Counted from the stretch's first letter, positions 32,895-46,285 are shown. The stretch: 64,000 nt of DNA from Selaginella moellendorffii (GCF_000143415.4 NW_003314273.1:1704052-1768051), one strand, 5' to 3'. Translations and numbers: made by a program. Notes: generated by a model not told the origin, from the sequence alone.

Positions 32895-35290
32895 TTCTTG
32901 CTTATCATGATTATTTTGCAATCAGAGATGGAGTGTGGTGCCAACGGAGGTGCCCAAGTGAGACCTTGCATTGATGGTGCTTCGAGAGCGGAGTCAATAG
33001 GTTGTGGTAGTGGCATAAGGACAAGATCACTCCACCCAATAAAAGGTGTGCTTGATCTAGTAGGCAGAGAAATTATGGGCGTGGAGCTACCCAAAGAAAG
33101 GCAGCAACTCCCCGGAACACAAGTAGTGGGAAGGGGCTTGCTAGATGGCATATCTGTGGATGACACAACACTTTTTCTGCTAGGAACAAAGGCAAACGTG
33201 GATGCTGCAAGAACTAGGCTAGAGAATTTCAACACAACAGCAAGAGTGACCATCAATTGGAACAAGTCAGTAGGGATCAACTGGGGTTGCCTTGGCATAG
33301 AGGAGTAGGGACGCGACATTGACTTCCAGTGGTTGGCACCGGGAGAAGACACACGGTACCTGGGAATACAGGTAGGAGGCGAGTTTAAAGCATCTATGCA
33401 GGACTCAATGTTGCTGCGGAGGATTAAGACAGCAATTTAGAAATGGGCTCCACAAAAATTGGGACTGCCGGCAAGAGTGGTGGTGGCAAAAAGCATCGTG
33501 CTGCCATGTACATGGTACCACCTCTCAATATGGCCAGTTCTGGACACAACAATCAAACGTATAAGGTCAATGGTGCGTAAGTATGTGTGGAAAGGGGTGC
33601 TGGTCAGTGGCCAGATGATGGCCAAAGTGGCATGGCAGTCCACGGCAAGGCCACGAGTTCTAGGAGGATTGGGGATAATCGACCCGAGTGACATGAGCAA
33701 GGCGTTGAGGTATAAATTCATACTAATGGGCCTCCAATCAGGGGCCCAAGCTTGGAAGCTTCTTTTCAGGTAAAGCCAGGGAAGTGGTGAAATGTGCAGC
33801 TAGACCTGTTGAGACTATTGAGGGTAGTGATAGGGGCAAGAACGATGGACAAATAGCCGACAAGAAGACTACATGCTGGGGACATTGTGGCAATCTAATG
33901 GGAGGATACACTAGATGGGGAGTAGGTTCCACTTGGAAGATGGTCTCGGGCATTTACAGCACCAACTCCAGCCTAGAATGAAGGGGAGACAGAGGTGTGG
34001 TTTGTGACGGATCCAGATCAAAACCTCGGCAGGCTTTTTTGAGTGGTGCGAGGAGACACTCTTCTTGAGGTAGGGGGTATTTAGACGATGCCTCAAGTCA
34101 CGAACGACAAAGTAAAAGGATGAATCCAAGTCCTGCAACAGTCAGCAACTCGAACATAGGTGATAGAATCACCATGGTGGCTAGAAGGAGACAGATGCTT
34201 AGTTTGGTGGTAGAAAGAGCTCATAGAAGACCTAGACTAGGACCCAACAGCATGGAGATGTGGAGCAAATGGATTCTTTACATATGAGGTCAAGGACGCA
34301 CGGAACGGACTGATGGTGAACAAGGAATTTGAGAGACAAGAAATACCAAGACTGTGGCAAAAGTGGATCGCAATAGAAGTGGAAGTGGACCAGGTGATCA
34401 ACAACACAGTCGCATGCTGGAAACTACCGATCCAAGAGAAGTCAAAGGTCACCTCTTGGTTTGTGGCAACAAATGGCTTGCTAGTATGACAGTGTTTTCA
34501 AGCGGAGGATGCTCACAGGTGTTCAGAATGTGGGGCGCTAGAGATAGGAGCACACCTCCTCTAGAAGTGTGATGTGGCAAAGCAGACATGGAGGCAGGTA
34601 GTGAAGGTGACGAGGGAACTAGAGAGCAAGTAGGATTTTGAAATACGCGAAGGGGATGTCACCCAATGGTTCTTAGAAGCAAGGGGGCCATGCACAAGAG
34701 CAGCTTGGCAAAAGATTGGTTGTTGGGGACATTCAGGATGGGGCACCTGAGTCAGGTGGGACACTGTAGGAGCTGAGGTCGGGACCTCAGTGTGGGAGGC
34801 CCTTGGGCAGTCTAGCTGGGAGATATGGTGGGCATCCGGGGTATAGACACTTTGGGAAGCTTGGAACCACAACCACTTTGAGGGACAGAATGCTTGGATT
34901 TCGGTGATTATGGCGAATTGGTGGAGGCTCACACTGGCTTCTGTCTGCTTGAGGGATACGTTGCTCCAGAAACACAGAAAAAGGGAGGCTCTGGCAGCTT
35001 GGTGATGACAATGGACCCTATGCTATGGAGTAGAGCATGAGGGAGATGTCAAGTGGAAATGGAGACCATTTGCCACTGTAGTAAAGGAGGTATGACAAGG
35101 CAATTTGGCACTAGATGTATTGCGGAGGCAACAACCATAGCAGCCACAGTTGGAAGGTAGTGATTGCCATTAGGTGGACGATAGCAAGATGGCTTTGTTG
35201 AGTGAACAGCACTATGGGTGATTCATTTTTGTATTAGTCCCTAAGGGACACGGAGTAATGTACATATATGTTACATCGATCCAGTAGGCG
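32895..35290 (+). mobile_element. Non-LTR (LINE) retrotransposon, 3' half, decayed
   Basis: Encodes the C-terminal RT motifs of LINEs: GRGLLDGISVDDTTLFL ([F/Y]xDD-type box at about 33150-33175), NWNKSVGI, RYLGIQVGG, a thumb region with LPARVVVAKSIVLPCTWYHLS, and RPRVLGGLGIIDP. Further on is a zf-RVT-like motif CSECGALEIGAHLL.KC (about 34515-34572). Interrupted by stops near 33306, 33440 and 34490. It ends near 35240-35290 (CTAAGGGACACGGAG). No poly-A tail is evident. Confidence 0.7.
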
Positions 35291-35681
35291 GCAGCAATAG
35301 CATTTACTCTTATGAGTGTTGGCCTAAAGTTGGCCTAAATATGGCCTAGAGTGAGTGTAATTCTAGCATTTAAAGTGCCTTTCTCTACCTTCTTCTCATC
35401 TTTGCCATCTAGTTTTAGTATAGGATTTCCTTTTTTTGCTAGTTGTAAATTCGTATCAACCTGTAAAGGTGTGAGACTCTTTGTGTTAAAATCACCATTC
35501 TCCAAATCAACTTGTGGTTGCAAGTACTTGTTGTTGAGTGATTTCTATGTTGATCTTTTTATTTGGCGCCATTAAGAGTTAGGGATGATTTCTAGTTCAT
35601 TTTAGCTTTCAGATTCAGCCCTTCTTCATTGAGTTCTAGTCATGATACAAACGCTAAGTAACTCTTTTGTATTTAACTATT
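35291..35681. other. Unassigned stretch before family A copy D
   Basis: AT-rich, with a short minus-strand open frame (35335-35523) lacking known motifs. No supported gene. Confidence 0.35.
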
Positions 35682-38600
35682 TGTAAATGACTAAATTTTC
35701 CATTCTACTTTAGTCAACCACATCTTTAATCATTTAAAGGAGTCTCACTCACAACCTCCATAAATCCTATTCTAGACTTGGGGCTTACTAGCCCCAAGAA
35801 TGGCATCCATGCCACTCAACCTTTGCACTTGGTCTAAGTGCTCCATGTGTCTGATCCCATGACTGACACCCAAAGGTGCCACCGACATATCAACCCATTA
35901 CGCTAAGCCCATGCCCATTCACGTTTGTCACACCGGTGATCCAACACCACTTATATCACAGTCCCATCTCTCAAAGACTGGGCCATCCTTCCATGAGTGA
36001 TCATCCTAGATCCACCCTTAGCATCCTTAAAATGCCTATAGACATAGAAAACAGCCTTCCCCAATATCCCTTTTTTGGTCCCCACTAAGTCCCTTTCTGT
36101 CCATGGCCGTATTCGCAAACACTGCCATTAGGTTAGAGCTCAAATGCCCAACCGCTATATCCCATTAACATTTGGGAATTCCTCACTATATGACCATATC
36201 CTTGGCACCAAAGGATTGCTCCTCTTCCTTTCCATAGCCCGGGGCTCTAGGACAACATTTCAAAACACTGTGGCCCTACTTGAGCCTCATGGGTACTCTC
36301 CCCACCTTTTGCCTTTGGGTGCTCTAGCCATGGGTCTAGAGTGAGGTTCTGTTGAGCCATGCCCGATATCCAAGTAGGTAGTGCCACTCATGCTCGAATT
36401 GGGAGCATCAACCGAGGGAGCTAGAGCCAGCTCTTGAACACATCACTAAGCTACCCCACTTATCAATCCATATTCACTCTAGCCCTTGATTCTTCAGTGG
36501 ATATATCACCAACCATTACATGAGCATAGCATTCCCTAGGTTATACTAGCCTTTCTTGGCCAAAATGGCTCCATTGGGGTCCAACCCCCACACTCTCCTT
36601 ACTATACTTTTGGAACCCATTGTAGCCCCCTCTTAGGGAATGATTGCTTTGAGCTTTCACCCAACAGCCTGTATTAGTATTTAGACTTAGATTCGAACTT
36701 GGACTTGGAGTCAGTCTCAGTTTCGGTCTCAGTTCCATTGTAAGCTCCTAAGTTTGGACTTCCCGGGAGGTCACCCAGCCCAGTACTGTTCAAACCCAAG
36801 GACGCTTAACCTCAAATATCCCAAAACCCTTAACCGATTGGAAAAGGGGGTGCACTCTTATTCATAGGCCCTTTCCCTCTATATTTGAACCCCATGGATC
36901 GTCTCTCAAGTCGTTCCCTTTGGTTGCTTACATTCATCTCGGACTCCATCTCGGACTCCATCTCAGGTCCATCTCAAACTCCATCTTGGGTCCATCTCAA
37001 ACTCCATCTCGGGTCCATCTTAGGTTCCATCTCGAACTCCATTTCAGACTCCATCTCAGACTCTATCTCAAATTCCATCTTGGGCCCATCTTGGATTTTA
37101 TCTCAGACTCCATCTGGGACTCCATCTTGGGTCCATGTCAGACTCCATCTTGGACTCTATCTCAAGTCCATCTCGACATTTCCACATGTCATATGATGGT
37201 CCTCTTGTGTCCCTTTTCTAGAGACTCACTTATTGCTTGCTTAGTACTCGTTTGTTGAGCACTTTATTGAGAATTCCACTACCACTCTTGACTTTTCAAG
37301 TTGGAGCTTTTAGGCCAAATGTGTTACGCTCGTTTGGCTTTTGTTTTGCCCACTACCACATGGCACCTTTTCGGCTCCACTTTGGGGGCTTAGAGATTTG
37401 TGTCTCACACAATTCTACCTCAACATGCCTAACTGCAAGTTGTGTATCATTAGAACACCTATCATTTTTGCTTAATGATTCAATTTCATTGTATGGCCTA
37501 GAATAGTGAGTACAAGTCTTAGTCTGATCATACTCTTTTGGCCTTTCATATTCTTTAGGTCTATTGTTGTAGCGCATGTGATCATGGGATGAGATTTGGA
37601 TATACTATCACCGTGGATCTTTGGAACCTTGGGGGATAAATAGGGATAAAATAGCCACTAAGGGCTTTCTCATCAAGCAATTGCCCCTTTTCCAGTTGGC
37701 TTAAGGGGAGAGAGATAAGGTGTGCTACAGTTGGTATCGGAGCAAATGGCACGGGTTCGATTCCCATTGATTAGTGGCTACTTAAAATATAATATACCCT
37801 TGAGCAAGGTATATTCTTACCCCTAAATTTGAAATCGTACATATTGGGCATCCATGCGTACGTCCTTCCTCTTGTGTGGAGTATCCACGGACGAAGGTAT
37901 CCACCGTGGGACTACGGTACGGGTGGATGACTAGTTGCCTCACATGGAATAGCTGTACGGGTGGATGACTAGTTGCCTCACATGGAATAGCTGGTCTACA
38001 CAATGGAAGGATTGGTAGATTGAGTGCGGAAATGGAGGTGTTAGTTCCCCTTGGCTCAGTAGGGGTTGTTAGTCAATAGTCAATGAGGACATTGACATCT
38101 TTGAAGGGGGGGTGAATGTAGCACATGTGATCATGGGATGAGATTTGGATATACTATCACCGTGGATCTTTGGAACCTTGGGGGATAAATGGGGATAAAA
38201 TAGCCACTAAGGGCTTTCTCATCAAGCAATTGCCTCTTTTCCAGTTAGCTTAAGAGGAGAGAGATAAGGTGCGCTACAATTGTAACCTCTAGGCTGATTG
38301 TATTCTCTAGGCCAATTATAGTCTCTAGGCTTATTTTCCTCATAGCTACTTGAAAATTACCCCTAGGTGGATAGTCTTGAAGATCATTTTGCATTTTAGC
38401 ACATAAATATTCACATTTGGCACTTCAATTATCATTGTAATCATTCCTTCTATGATAATTTTTATTGCTAATTTCTATTGCTAAACCCATTAGAAAAACT
38501 TTCTCTATCTCAATCTCACTATTTATTCCTAAGTTCTTTTAGCTTCTATCAACATAGCCGTTGCGCTTTAGAACTTTTATTTTGACTTTTCAAGTCAATT

Positions 38601-40915
38601 TCTTAGGTGTCTCCAACATTTTGTATTGCACATTTGGTGCAAACTCCATTTCCCCATCCTAAAAAGTTTTTTACTTAAGGGCACTATCATCTTTTCTTCT
38701 ATTTTATGCCACACTTGGCACTAAGTTCCATATATTCATAATTTGTGCTAGGGTTGTCCATAACTTTATCATTTGGCTATCTTGCTACTCCCTCTTTTTG
38801 AGCTTTCACTTCACCAAATTAAAGCATTTAGGAATTCATCCTTGGAAAAAAAAAAAATTCCGACAATCTATTCCTCATGTAACTTTTCCATTTGGATTTC
38901 TTCCAATGATTTCTATGGCCCATACTTGACCACTAATTTTTTGCTCTTATCCTTTAAGTATTGCATTAAGCAACATAGGATCACTATCCTCATCCTCGAT
39001 ATATCCTTTTCATTCCATCGCAAATGCTTTGTTTTGCCAAGTCTAGAGGGTGTTCACCCCTAGTAAATCTTTTAGCATTTTTTGCTATGGGTTCTATGCA
39101 TGGCCTAACCTAGCAACCCACCCATGAATCCCTTCCTTAGACTTGCAATACCACTGCATTGTTGTAGTTCATTTCCCTTATGTGTCTTTCCCATTTAGTC
39201 ACTTCGACCAAGCTACACCATTACTAATAGTTTAAATCAACACTTTGAACTAAGAAGTCTATTCTTTAACCTCACAAAAACTTTATCCTTGTTTAGCCAT
39301 AAAATCACCAAGTGATCTAACCTTGACCCCTTAACAAGTTTGCCAATAAGTATTAGATCTTTTAGACCTTTAACTTCTTGACCATGACCCTAGGGGCATC
39401 CCCCACACTTGGTAGTGCGCCCAAACTAGCCCTTCCAGCCAAGGGTTTATAACAATTAAGACTGGGTGTCCCCATCTCATTCACCATGTCCTTGGTGCCA
39501 CTTGCACCAAAGTATTCAAGTTAGATATATTAAGCTTTCACCTTAGCAATTTAATTGTGCATCACGACTCTGGGGCATCCCTCGCTTGACAGTGTGCCCA
39601 AGCCAGTGTGCTCACTAAAAGTCCATGACCACTGAAAAATGAGTGTCCTCATATTCCAAATCATCACTACGCCCTAGTGAGTTAGGACTTAAACCCAAAT
39701 ACTAGAGGGTTAGGACTTGAAATGCATCTACCAATGGCATCACCTAGGATGCTTGGCATGACTCCCCACGATAGTGCACCAACTTATACTTAAAATGCAT
39801 TACGAATCACAATATAGGAACTTAGTTCTTTCGAACCGCCAAGTCCTCTCACTTGACAAGTCTGTGATCATGCATAGACTCTTTTATGCTTGGCCCCATG
39901 GGCCACCCCTTTTTGATGTCAACACTTTCAACTAGGGTTTTTGTTCCCCCCGACTTGCCAATCTCACTTAGCAAGTCACTCGACTAGCATAATGTGGTTT
40001 CATGCATAAGCATGAAAGTCTTTAACCATTGACTTTCCTTTAGTGCCATCTCTTTGAACACTCAGAAATTATTTCCCCAACCTTGATAGTCTCACCTCAT
40101 AGTAAGTTTCAAGACCATGCTTTTGCTATGCCACTTTAATTTCACACATTTTATAAACCATTTACATTTATCTTTGTAGGTACTAATATACTTAGAATTG
40201 TCTTTGGGAACCTTGAGGGGAATCTATTCATTACCTTATTAAGGCTTCTTATTTCAGAAGTTTTCTAATTACTATATGGTTTAATATAAACAATTCCATA
40301 CTTTAAACTCTCTATAGCACCATAGTTATTAATAACAACATGTTCGAGCAGCCACTTAATTCTCCACTCCTAATTTGCATCACCATCCTTGGTTATGCAC
40401 TTTGATTTTTATAGTTCAATTCTATCCCTTTACTATTTGCTTTTTGGCCTTATATCTTCCCTTTAGTTATTCTCCTCCTATTTAGAAGGGTAGTTTTGCA
40501 CTTTCTACCATGTATTCTTAGGGATAAATCTACTTAATAACTTAGGGAGTGGTTCTTTAATCTAGATATGCTCATTGTGTAATCCCACACACTAAGATTA
40601 ATATTGCTATGTATGGGCCTCTTTATACCCATTGCTATCCATACCAAAATCCTTTTTTGGCTTTGTCCAATTTAAATAGAAAAACTTCCACTGTCTTCGC
40701 AACCTTAAATATTGGATAGCATCTTTAGATCCATTATTCGCTAGTGATTTAGTCCCTTGGGCCTTACTTAATGCCTTTATGATACCAAACACCACTTCCT
40801 AATGTTTTAAAGTGTTTAAGTGTCCCAATAATGATTATCTTTGATAATGGGTATTTCTCTTTACAACATTCCTTTATTATATCTCAACATAAGTAATTTA
40901 TCCCCCGAAGGAGTA
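35682..40915 (-). mobile_element. Family A copy D, old and degenerate
   Basis: LTR at 35682-37409 (TGTAAATGAC...TCTCACA) with a much-reduced GGACTC array (36930-37170). A divergent segment follows (37410-38540, hosting a TRIM), and then internal sequence from 38541 that tracks family A (50.5-52.9 kb, reversed) with many substitutions to about 40915. Non-coding. Its divergence shows that A has been active for a long time. Confidence 0.7.
37568..38278 (+). mobile_element. Intact TRIM (miniature LTR retrotransposon)
   Basis: Two 162-bp LTRs (37568-37729 and 38117-38278, TGTAGC...GCTACA), PBS TTGGTATCGGAGC from 37731, polypurine tract gaaggggggg at about 38104-38113, and flanking 5-bp duplications ATTGT (37563-37567 and 38279-38283). 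The 387-bp interior is non-coding and contains a tandem duplication of about 38 bp (about 37916-37992). Total 711 bp. It must be mobilised in trans. Confidence 0.9.
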
Positions 40916-43167
40916 TAGTTTGCCAAAATAGAAAACTTAAATGAGCTTAAACTTAGAGTAATTTGGACCTTGCATATATCAAGACAAAATAGATGCTCTT
41001 GAAAATAAATTTGAGAGAAAATGGAATGGTCCATTTATTTTGTTTAAGATATCAACCTTAGGAATGGCTGAAGTGCACACCTTAAATAGAGACAATACTG
41101 CAAAAGTAAATTTAAACCGTTTAAAAAAGTACCATGAAGATATAAGCATAAATATTATTTATATCTTAGGATACAAAACTATAGATAGCCCTTACAAGGA
41201 TTCTTTGTGATGAACTACCTAAGTGTACAGATAAGATAACCAATTGGATGAAGGATAGGGGTCTAAAAAAATTCTACAAAGCTATATCAAATTTTTTAGG
41301 ATCACAAGAAGGCAAATTGGTTCTTCAATTATGGGATCCTAAAAAAGTAACTTTCAAAATAGATGGAGGGTATATTAAGATCACTAAAGATCTTATTTCT
41401 AAACTTTTCTATTTTCCCCATAGAGGAATTGGATAGAAGGAGTAGTTTTTCCTGATAAGCTCAAACATAGATCTGTTCACCTAGAACATAGGGAAAACAC
41501 ATGTCCCCTGGGAAAAATTTATCTTTGTGCTAGAGAAACACTCATATATCTAAGTGATTTGTTTGATGGGGAAGTTCAAAGGAAAGAAACCAAGGGATAT
41601 ATTAGATAGATATTCCTTTCTCTTGAGCAAGCCTTCCTTTAAAATCTTACTAGTATGGCTTATAAAAATATTCTCTAACCAATACAAGACTTAGAGAAAA
41701 CAAAAGAAGGGGCAGATACTCTAAAAGTAATATCTACATTTTTCTTGCCCCATTCTATAATCTTTATCAGCGAACCATAAGGATCAATGAACAAAGGTTA
41801 CTAGTCCAATAAGGAAAAAACATTTCCACAATACGTTTGCATATAAAAGCAAGCAAAGGTGAAAGGATAAAACTTAGGGTTAACACATTAAGGCAAGGCA
41901 GCTTAGATAAATTGGAGGCAGCCAAAGAGCTTCATTCTCTCTCTTGCTCTTTCCTTCTCGTTCACTCTACGCATATGCCTCCACCAAAATGAGCTAACAC
42001 TCCAAGCTTAGCTTTGAAGCAATGCACAGTAGCATAAATGCCACCTAAGGTTGTGCAAAAGCAAATGCCATCACTGCCACCTACTAGGTTGAGTGTACCC
42101 TTGATTGGGTGGAGTGATCTTGTCCTCACACCACTGCCACAGGGCATTGACTCCACTCTTGAAGCACCGTCAATGCAAAATCTCATTTGGGCACCTATGT
42201 CAGCACCACACTACATCTCCCAATTGCCTAACACTGAGTGTTTTGTGTACAAATCCCCACAGGTAGAAAAAATGCCTAAGCAAGACAAGCATATGATGGA
42301 AATTTTGTCCAATGATGAAAAGCTTGACTATAGCTAAGTGAAGTTTTCTAGGGAGCTTATGCTTTTTCCCTATGATAAATCTTGGCTTGATGGTTTTGGA
42401 TTACTCACCTATGCAGAGTTGCTTGAAGGAAAAATATTAATCGAGCAAGGGATCGAGCTCATGCAAAAGTAGTACCAATTAGAGTATGCATTTTTCTTTT
42501 TGTAAGCAAGTCCATCCCTTTGGACTCACCCAATTTACTCATATTTTTTGTCTACATAAAAAGGGTGAAATAATCATGATGAGCAAGAAGGATTGCATGC
42601 CCAATTAATACATCCTCTTTAACTACACATCTAAACGAGGACACAACTTCATCTACTTAAAGCCTAACTATCATGCTATGATTTTGTAATTTTGACTAAA
42701 TGAGAATGAAGTAGAGTGGATGTGGATTGAAGGGAATATTTTTTTTAAAAAAATTGGAAAGAATTCTAGATTTTCTTTTTTTAAGAAAAAATTATTTTTT
42801 GGAAAGAATTCTAGAATTCTAGCTCAACAGCCTGGAATAGGATTTGGAGAATGCAACTATCTAAAGACAGGTAGTAACTTTATCATGGGGGAGTGAGGAA
42901 GAGGTAAATGTTTTATTTTGTGTATCTTCCTAAGCAAAACAAAAGAAGGAAGTTTAAGCAAAATGGAGTTACTTCTAAACTCAGGCATCCAAAGAAGAAA
43001 TATTTAACCTAAGCAACGCTTGTAATAAACAAATTTCCAATGAAACAATGTTTGCTAATTAGGTAGCATAAGTAGTTAGTTTATAAGGGTGGCAATTTCA
43101 GTCCATGGTGAATTTGTTGCCATGCTCCAATCCGCCATGACAAACTCCTATCGAGCAATGCCATTTT
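40916..43167. other. AT-rich region with decayed coding remnants
   Basis: A 62-codon frame at 41248-41436 (KDRGLKKFYKAISNF..., DLISKLFYFPHRG) recalls N-terminal regions of plant retroelement proteins of unknown function. 42060-42215 in reverse matches 32940-33070 (CIDGASR, RTRSLHPIKG). 42240-42480 holds another broken frame (MPKQDKHMMEILSNDEK). No intact gene; A/T runs at 42740-42800. Confidence 0.4.
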
Positions 43168-44268
43168 TGTAGCGCACGTGGTTTTGACCCTTTATCCTAT
43201 GGTGATTTACCATAGGATAACACCACGAAGCGGAACCTAAACCCTCTTTATGCCACGTGACAGATGCCACATGTCACATAAAGAGGGTTTAGGTTCCGCT
43301 TCGTATCTAGATTTGCTCATTTGGCACATCTACAAAATGTAGAGATTGTTCTGAACACAATGGTGTTCGTCCCGTGTCCAAATTTGCAATCTAAAGACAT
43401 TCCATATTTAGTAAGTTTTGAGCTTGTCCTAGAGACGAACTCCTGATACTAAGGGTGGCTTGGGGTGAAAGCCCAAAGCATGTGTTCCTCAAGCGGGGGG
43501 GGGGGTTCCAAATGTATAGTGGGATAGTAGGGATAGTGGGTAGGTCAGGCATGGCTGACCAACCCGAAGCATAATCTAGCTCCCGTGTTATGATCCGGCG
43601 CAAAAAGACAAAGATCTCGTTGCCCTAGACTATGCTACGCCACCTCTTGAGGTTCCTCACCACCCAACCACCCCCGAGCTACCTCAAAAGCTCCACTGCG
43701 CCGCCGCTCCACTGTGAGCCCTAGGGTAGGTTAAGTCCCTTACCCTAACATGCCTTAATATACCCTTGAGCCTCCCTTTGACCGACGTTGACCACATAGT
43801 CAAAGCTGGCGCCTAACATCCCGCTTGCGTGCCTATCCTTGTTCTGCGTCCGGCTTGGGTCTAAACCCAAGTTCCACACCATACTAGCTGGTGGAGTACC
43901 CATGTCCTCACGTTAGGCACCGGTATGCCGAAATAGCGCCAGACTCCGTTTGGCTCCATTTTGTGTACTGGTCCTGACATTGGGATGCTGGTTGCTCTAG
44001 GATTGTTCCAAGTCGCTCCGGGCTCTTGTCCCTTCACTCCTTGGGCTTTATGCTCGGGAGTTGCTCCATGGATCGGTTTCATCACTCCTTGGCTCCACGC
44101 TTGGGAGTTTGGCACCGTTCCTTCATTCAGTGGCCGAAGGCCCTGAACATTGAGTTCTGCACCACATTCCTTTGGACACGTGGCATAAAGAGGGTTTAGG
44201 TTCCGCTTCGTGGTGTTATCCTATGGTAAATCACCATAGGATAAAGGGTCAAAACCACGTGTGCTACA
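43168..44268 (+). repeat. Family H LTR with fold-back ends
   Basis: TGTAGCGCACG...GTGCTACA followed by a PBS-like TTTGGTATCAAAGG at 44269. The outer 92 bp are inverted repeats of each other (43168-43259 and 44177-44268), and a 28-bp part is repeated inverted a third time at 43277-43304. It carries the GTGAAAGCCCAAAGC...GGTTCCAAA module shared with the A and B LTRs. About 863 bp before a solo C LTR inserted. Confidence 0.7.
43586..43818 (-). mobile_element. Solo LTR of family C
   Basis: 233 bp, TGTTATGATCC...GCCTAACA, flanked by the 5-bp duplication TCCCG (43581-43585 and 43819-43823). Nested in the H LTR. Confidence 0.9.
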
Positions 44269-45640
44269 TTTGGTATCAAAGGATACGTCTCAGCGAGTGC
44301 TATCCAATGAGATTGGGCAACTAGTCTCATTGCATACGCAGAGATGAAAACGATGATCCGAGTGGGTACACGTTTTGGTGCAAAGGCTTCACAATCGTTC
44401 CTTGGGTATGGTTTTGGTTACCTTTTTGTACTGTATTGCATAAGCTTGCTCTTGGGCTCATAAGATGGATGTGAGATGTTCTATTTGCACGAGTTTGCGC
44501 TTGGGCTCGTGAGTGAGGCACATTAGCAACTCAAAGTCACACTTTGAGTTGGCAAGATTAATATTAGTCTATCAATGGTTCCATGAGTTGTTCTAATGGT
44601 TCCGTGAGTTGTTCCATGTACTGTGAGTTAAAGCAAACCTTCCCTAGTGGCAAATAGGCTGGTCCGTAGCTGTTTAGCACGACACTAGTAGATCCTTCCT
44701 AGGCATGATTATAAGTGGATCAATCAAGACTATAAGGATTAGTCTAATGGTTCAGGTAGTCATTGTTGTGCTCTCTCATAAACTTTTCTTAGATTGGACT
44801 GAAAGTAGTGCGAACGCAAGCTTGAGGTTTAGTCAAAGATGAGACCAAAAAGAGAGTCATTGGGGACGAAGGATCAAACACGTAAATCATTTTCTCTTGG
44901 AAAGATGATTTGCAACGAGGTGTTAACTCATTGCTCATGTTCACATCATGCAATCAAGAGTCCCTATCTTGATGCACATTAAAGATGATGGTCTTACAAT
45001 GGTGAGTTGTGGGATGGATAACGGTGAAGCGCTATACCATTTTATCTAGGCTTGCTATTGGAGAACTTGGGTTGCAATGCTCAATTCTTTTCCATGAAAC
45101 TTTGCTATTGCTCCTTAAGTAGCTTGGTGCTAGATTAGTGTTGAGTTTGGTCAGATAGAGAGTGGCATGAACTTGTCTATGTTGTGAACAAAAGTTAGTG
45201 GCGTCGGGTGTTGTAAATCTCTATCGGTGGGGTGTGGCATTTATGTTGCATTTTATCGAATCGAGTTAGCACTTGATACTCACATAAACGTTTGAAGTAA
45301 TGACATAGGCATTGCTCGTTTCGTTACTCAATTGATGATCAAATTATTGTGATATTTATATCATATCCATGTGATAATGAGCAATGTGTTTATGAAGTTG
45401 CTTGGTTAAACGATGATCAACCCCAAAGTGGTTGATGGTGAAGCTAGTCTACTTGCACATAGTAGCATTGTAGTAGCTTTGACTACATTCCCAATGGTGA
45501 TCTATTATGCTAAGGTTAAGTTGGTACTTTTTTTTCTCAAGTTTGCCCACTAAGGTGTTGGAAAGGGTTATAGCAATTGTTCACTTTAACTCGTCAATTG
45601 TTCCGTTAGCACTTGGAGTAGATTATTGGATGGAGACGGT
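44269..45640 (+). repeat. Internal region after the H LTR, passing into repeat E (left part)
   Basis: Begins with the PBS-like site. From about 44915 it matches the reverse of 23330-24070. Non-coding. Interrupted at 45640 by complex B. Confidence 0.6.
45636..45640. repeat. Target-site duplication of complex B (left)
   Basis: ACGGT, repeated at 61733-61737. Confidence 0.85.
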
Positions 45641-46190
45641 TGTAAGGAACCAACTCGCCGAGGTGTCGTAGGCTAAAGGAACCCCGAAAGCATGACCAAA
45701 ATGACAAAGAGTTCATCGGATGAGACCAAGTCGAAGATCGAGTCCAAGACTGACTCTAGGACCGAGTTCGAGATCGAGTCCGGAATCGAGTCCGAGACCG
45801 ACTCGGGGACCGAGTTCGAGTCTGAGTTCGAGACCGAGTTCGAGACGGAGTCCGAGATCCGAAATCGGGTCCGAGACCGAGTCTGAGGTCGAGTCCGAAG
45901 TCGGGTCCGAGATCGGGTCCGAGATCAAGTCCGAGATCGAGTCCGAAACCGAATCCGAAGTCAGATCCGAAATCGGGTCCGAGATCGAGCCAGAGACTAA
46001 GTCCAAATACTAATACGGGTCAAGGGGTGAAAGCCCAAAGCGTGCGTCTCCCAGGGGGGGGGGGCTGCAGGGGGTTCCAAAAGTATAGTAGGGATAGTGA
46101 GGTCCAGGAACCAGTTTTGAAGGGACTCTCCAGTTGGGCTTCCAAACCGACTTGAGGTTGAGACTGGGACCGAGGGGCCTTGGGTGGGAG
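45641..46190 (+). repeat. Family B LTR, truncated (first unit)
   Basis: First 550 bp of the 1148-bp LTR, joined at an AG microhomology to position 60265-equivalent internal sequence. Confidence 0.85.
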
Positions 46191-46202
46191 CTAGGTCAAC
46201 CA

Positions 46203-46285
46203 GGCGTAGGGAGCTACGCCCGACTCCCTGCGGGGATGTCGAATCCGTAGACGTATTCTACGGAGGTTGGGTTCGAGTCCCAACC
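46203..46285 (+). other. Series of hairpins with a tRNA T-arm-like member (first unit)
   Basis: Perfect 7-bp stems: GGCGTAG-GGAG-CTACGCC (46203-46220), CCGTAGA-CGTAT-TCTACGG (46245-46263) and GGTTGGG-TTCGAGT-CCCAACC (46265-46285). The last has the 7-nt loop of a tRNA T arm and contains the Pol III B-box GGTTCGAGTCC. The same array is at 60277-60359. Stem lengths exclude a canonical tRNA. Confidence 0.65.

Noticed and set aside
46265-46285. A true tRNA gene
   Set aside because: There is a T-arm-like loop and a B-box, but stems are 7 bp, with no acceptor stem, no A-box in the right place and no anticodon-arm geometry.
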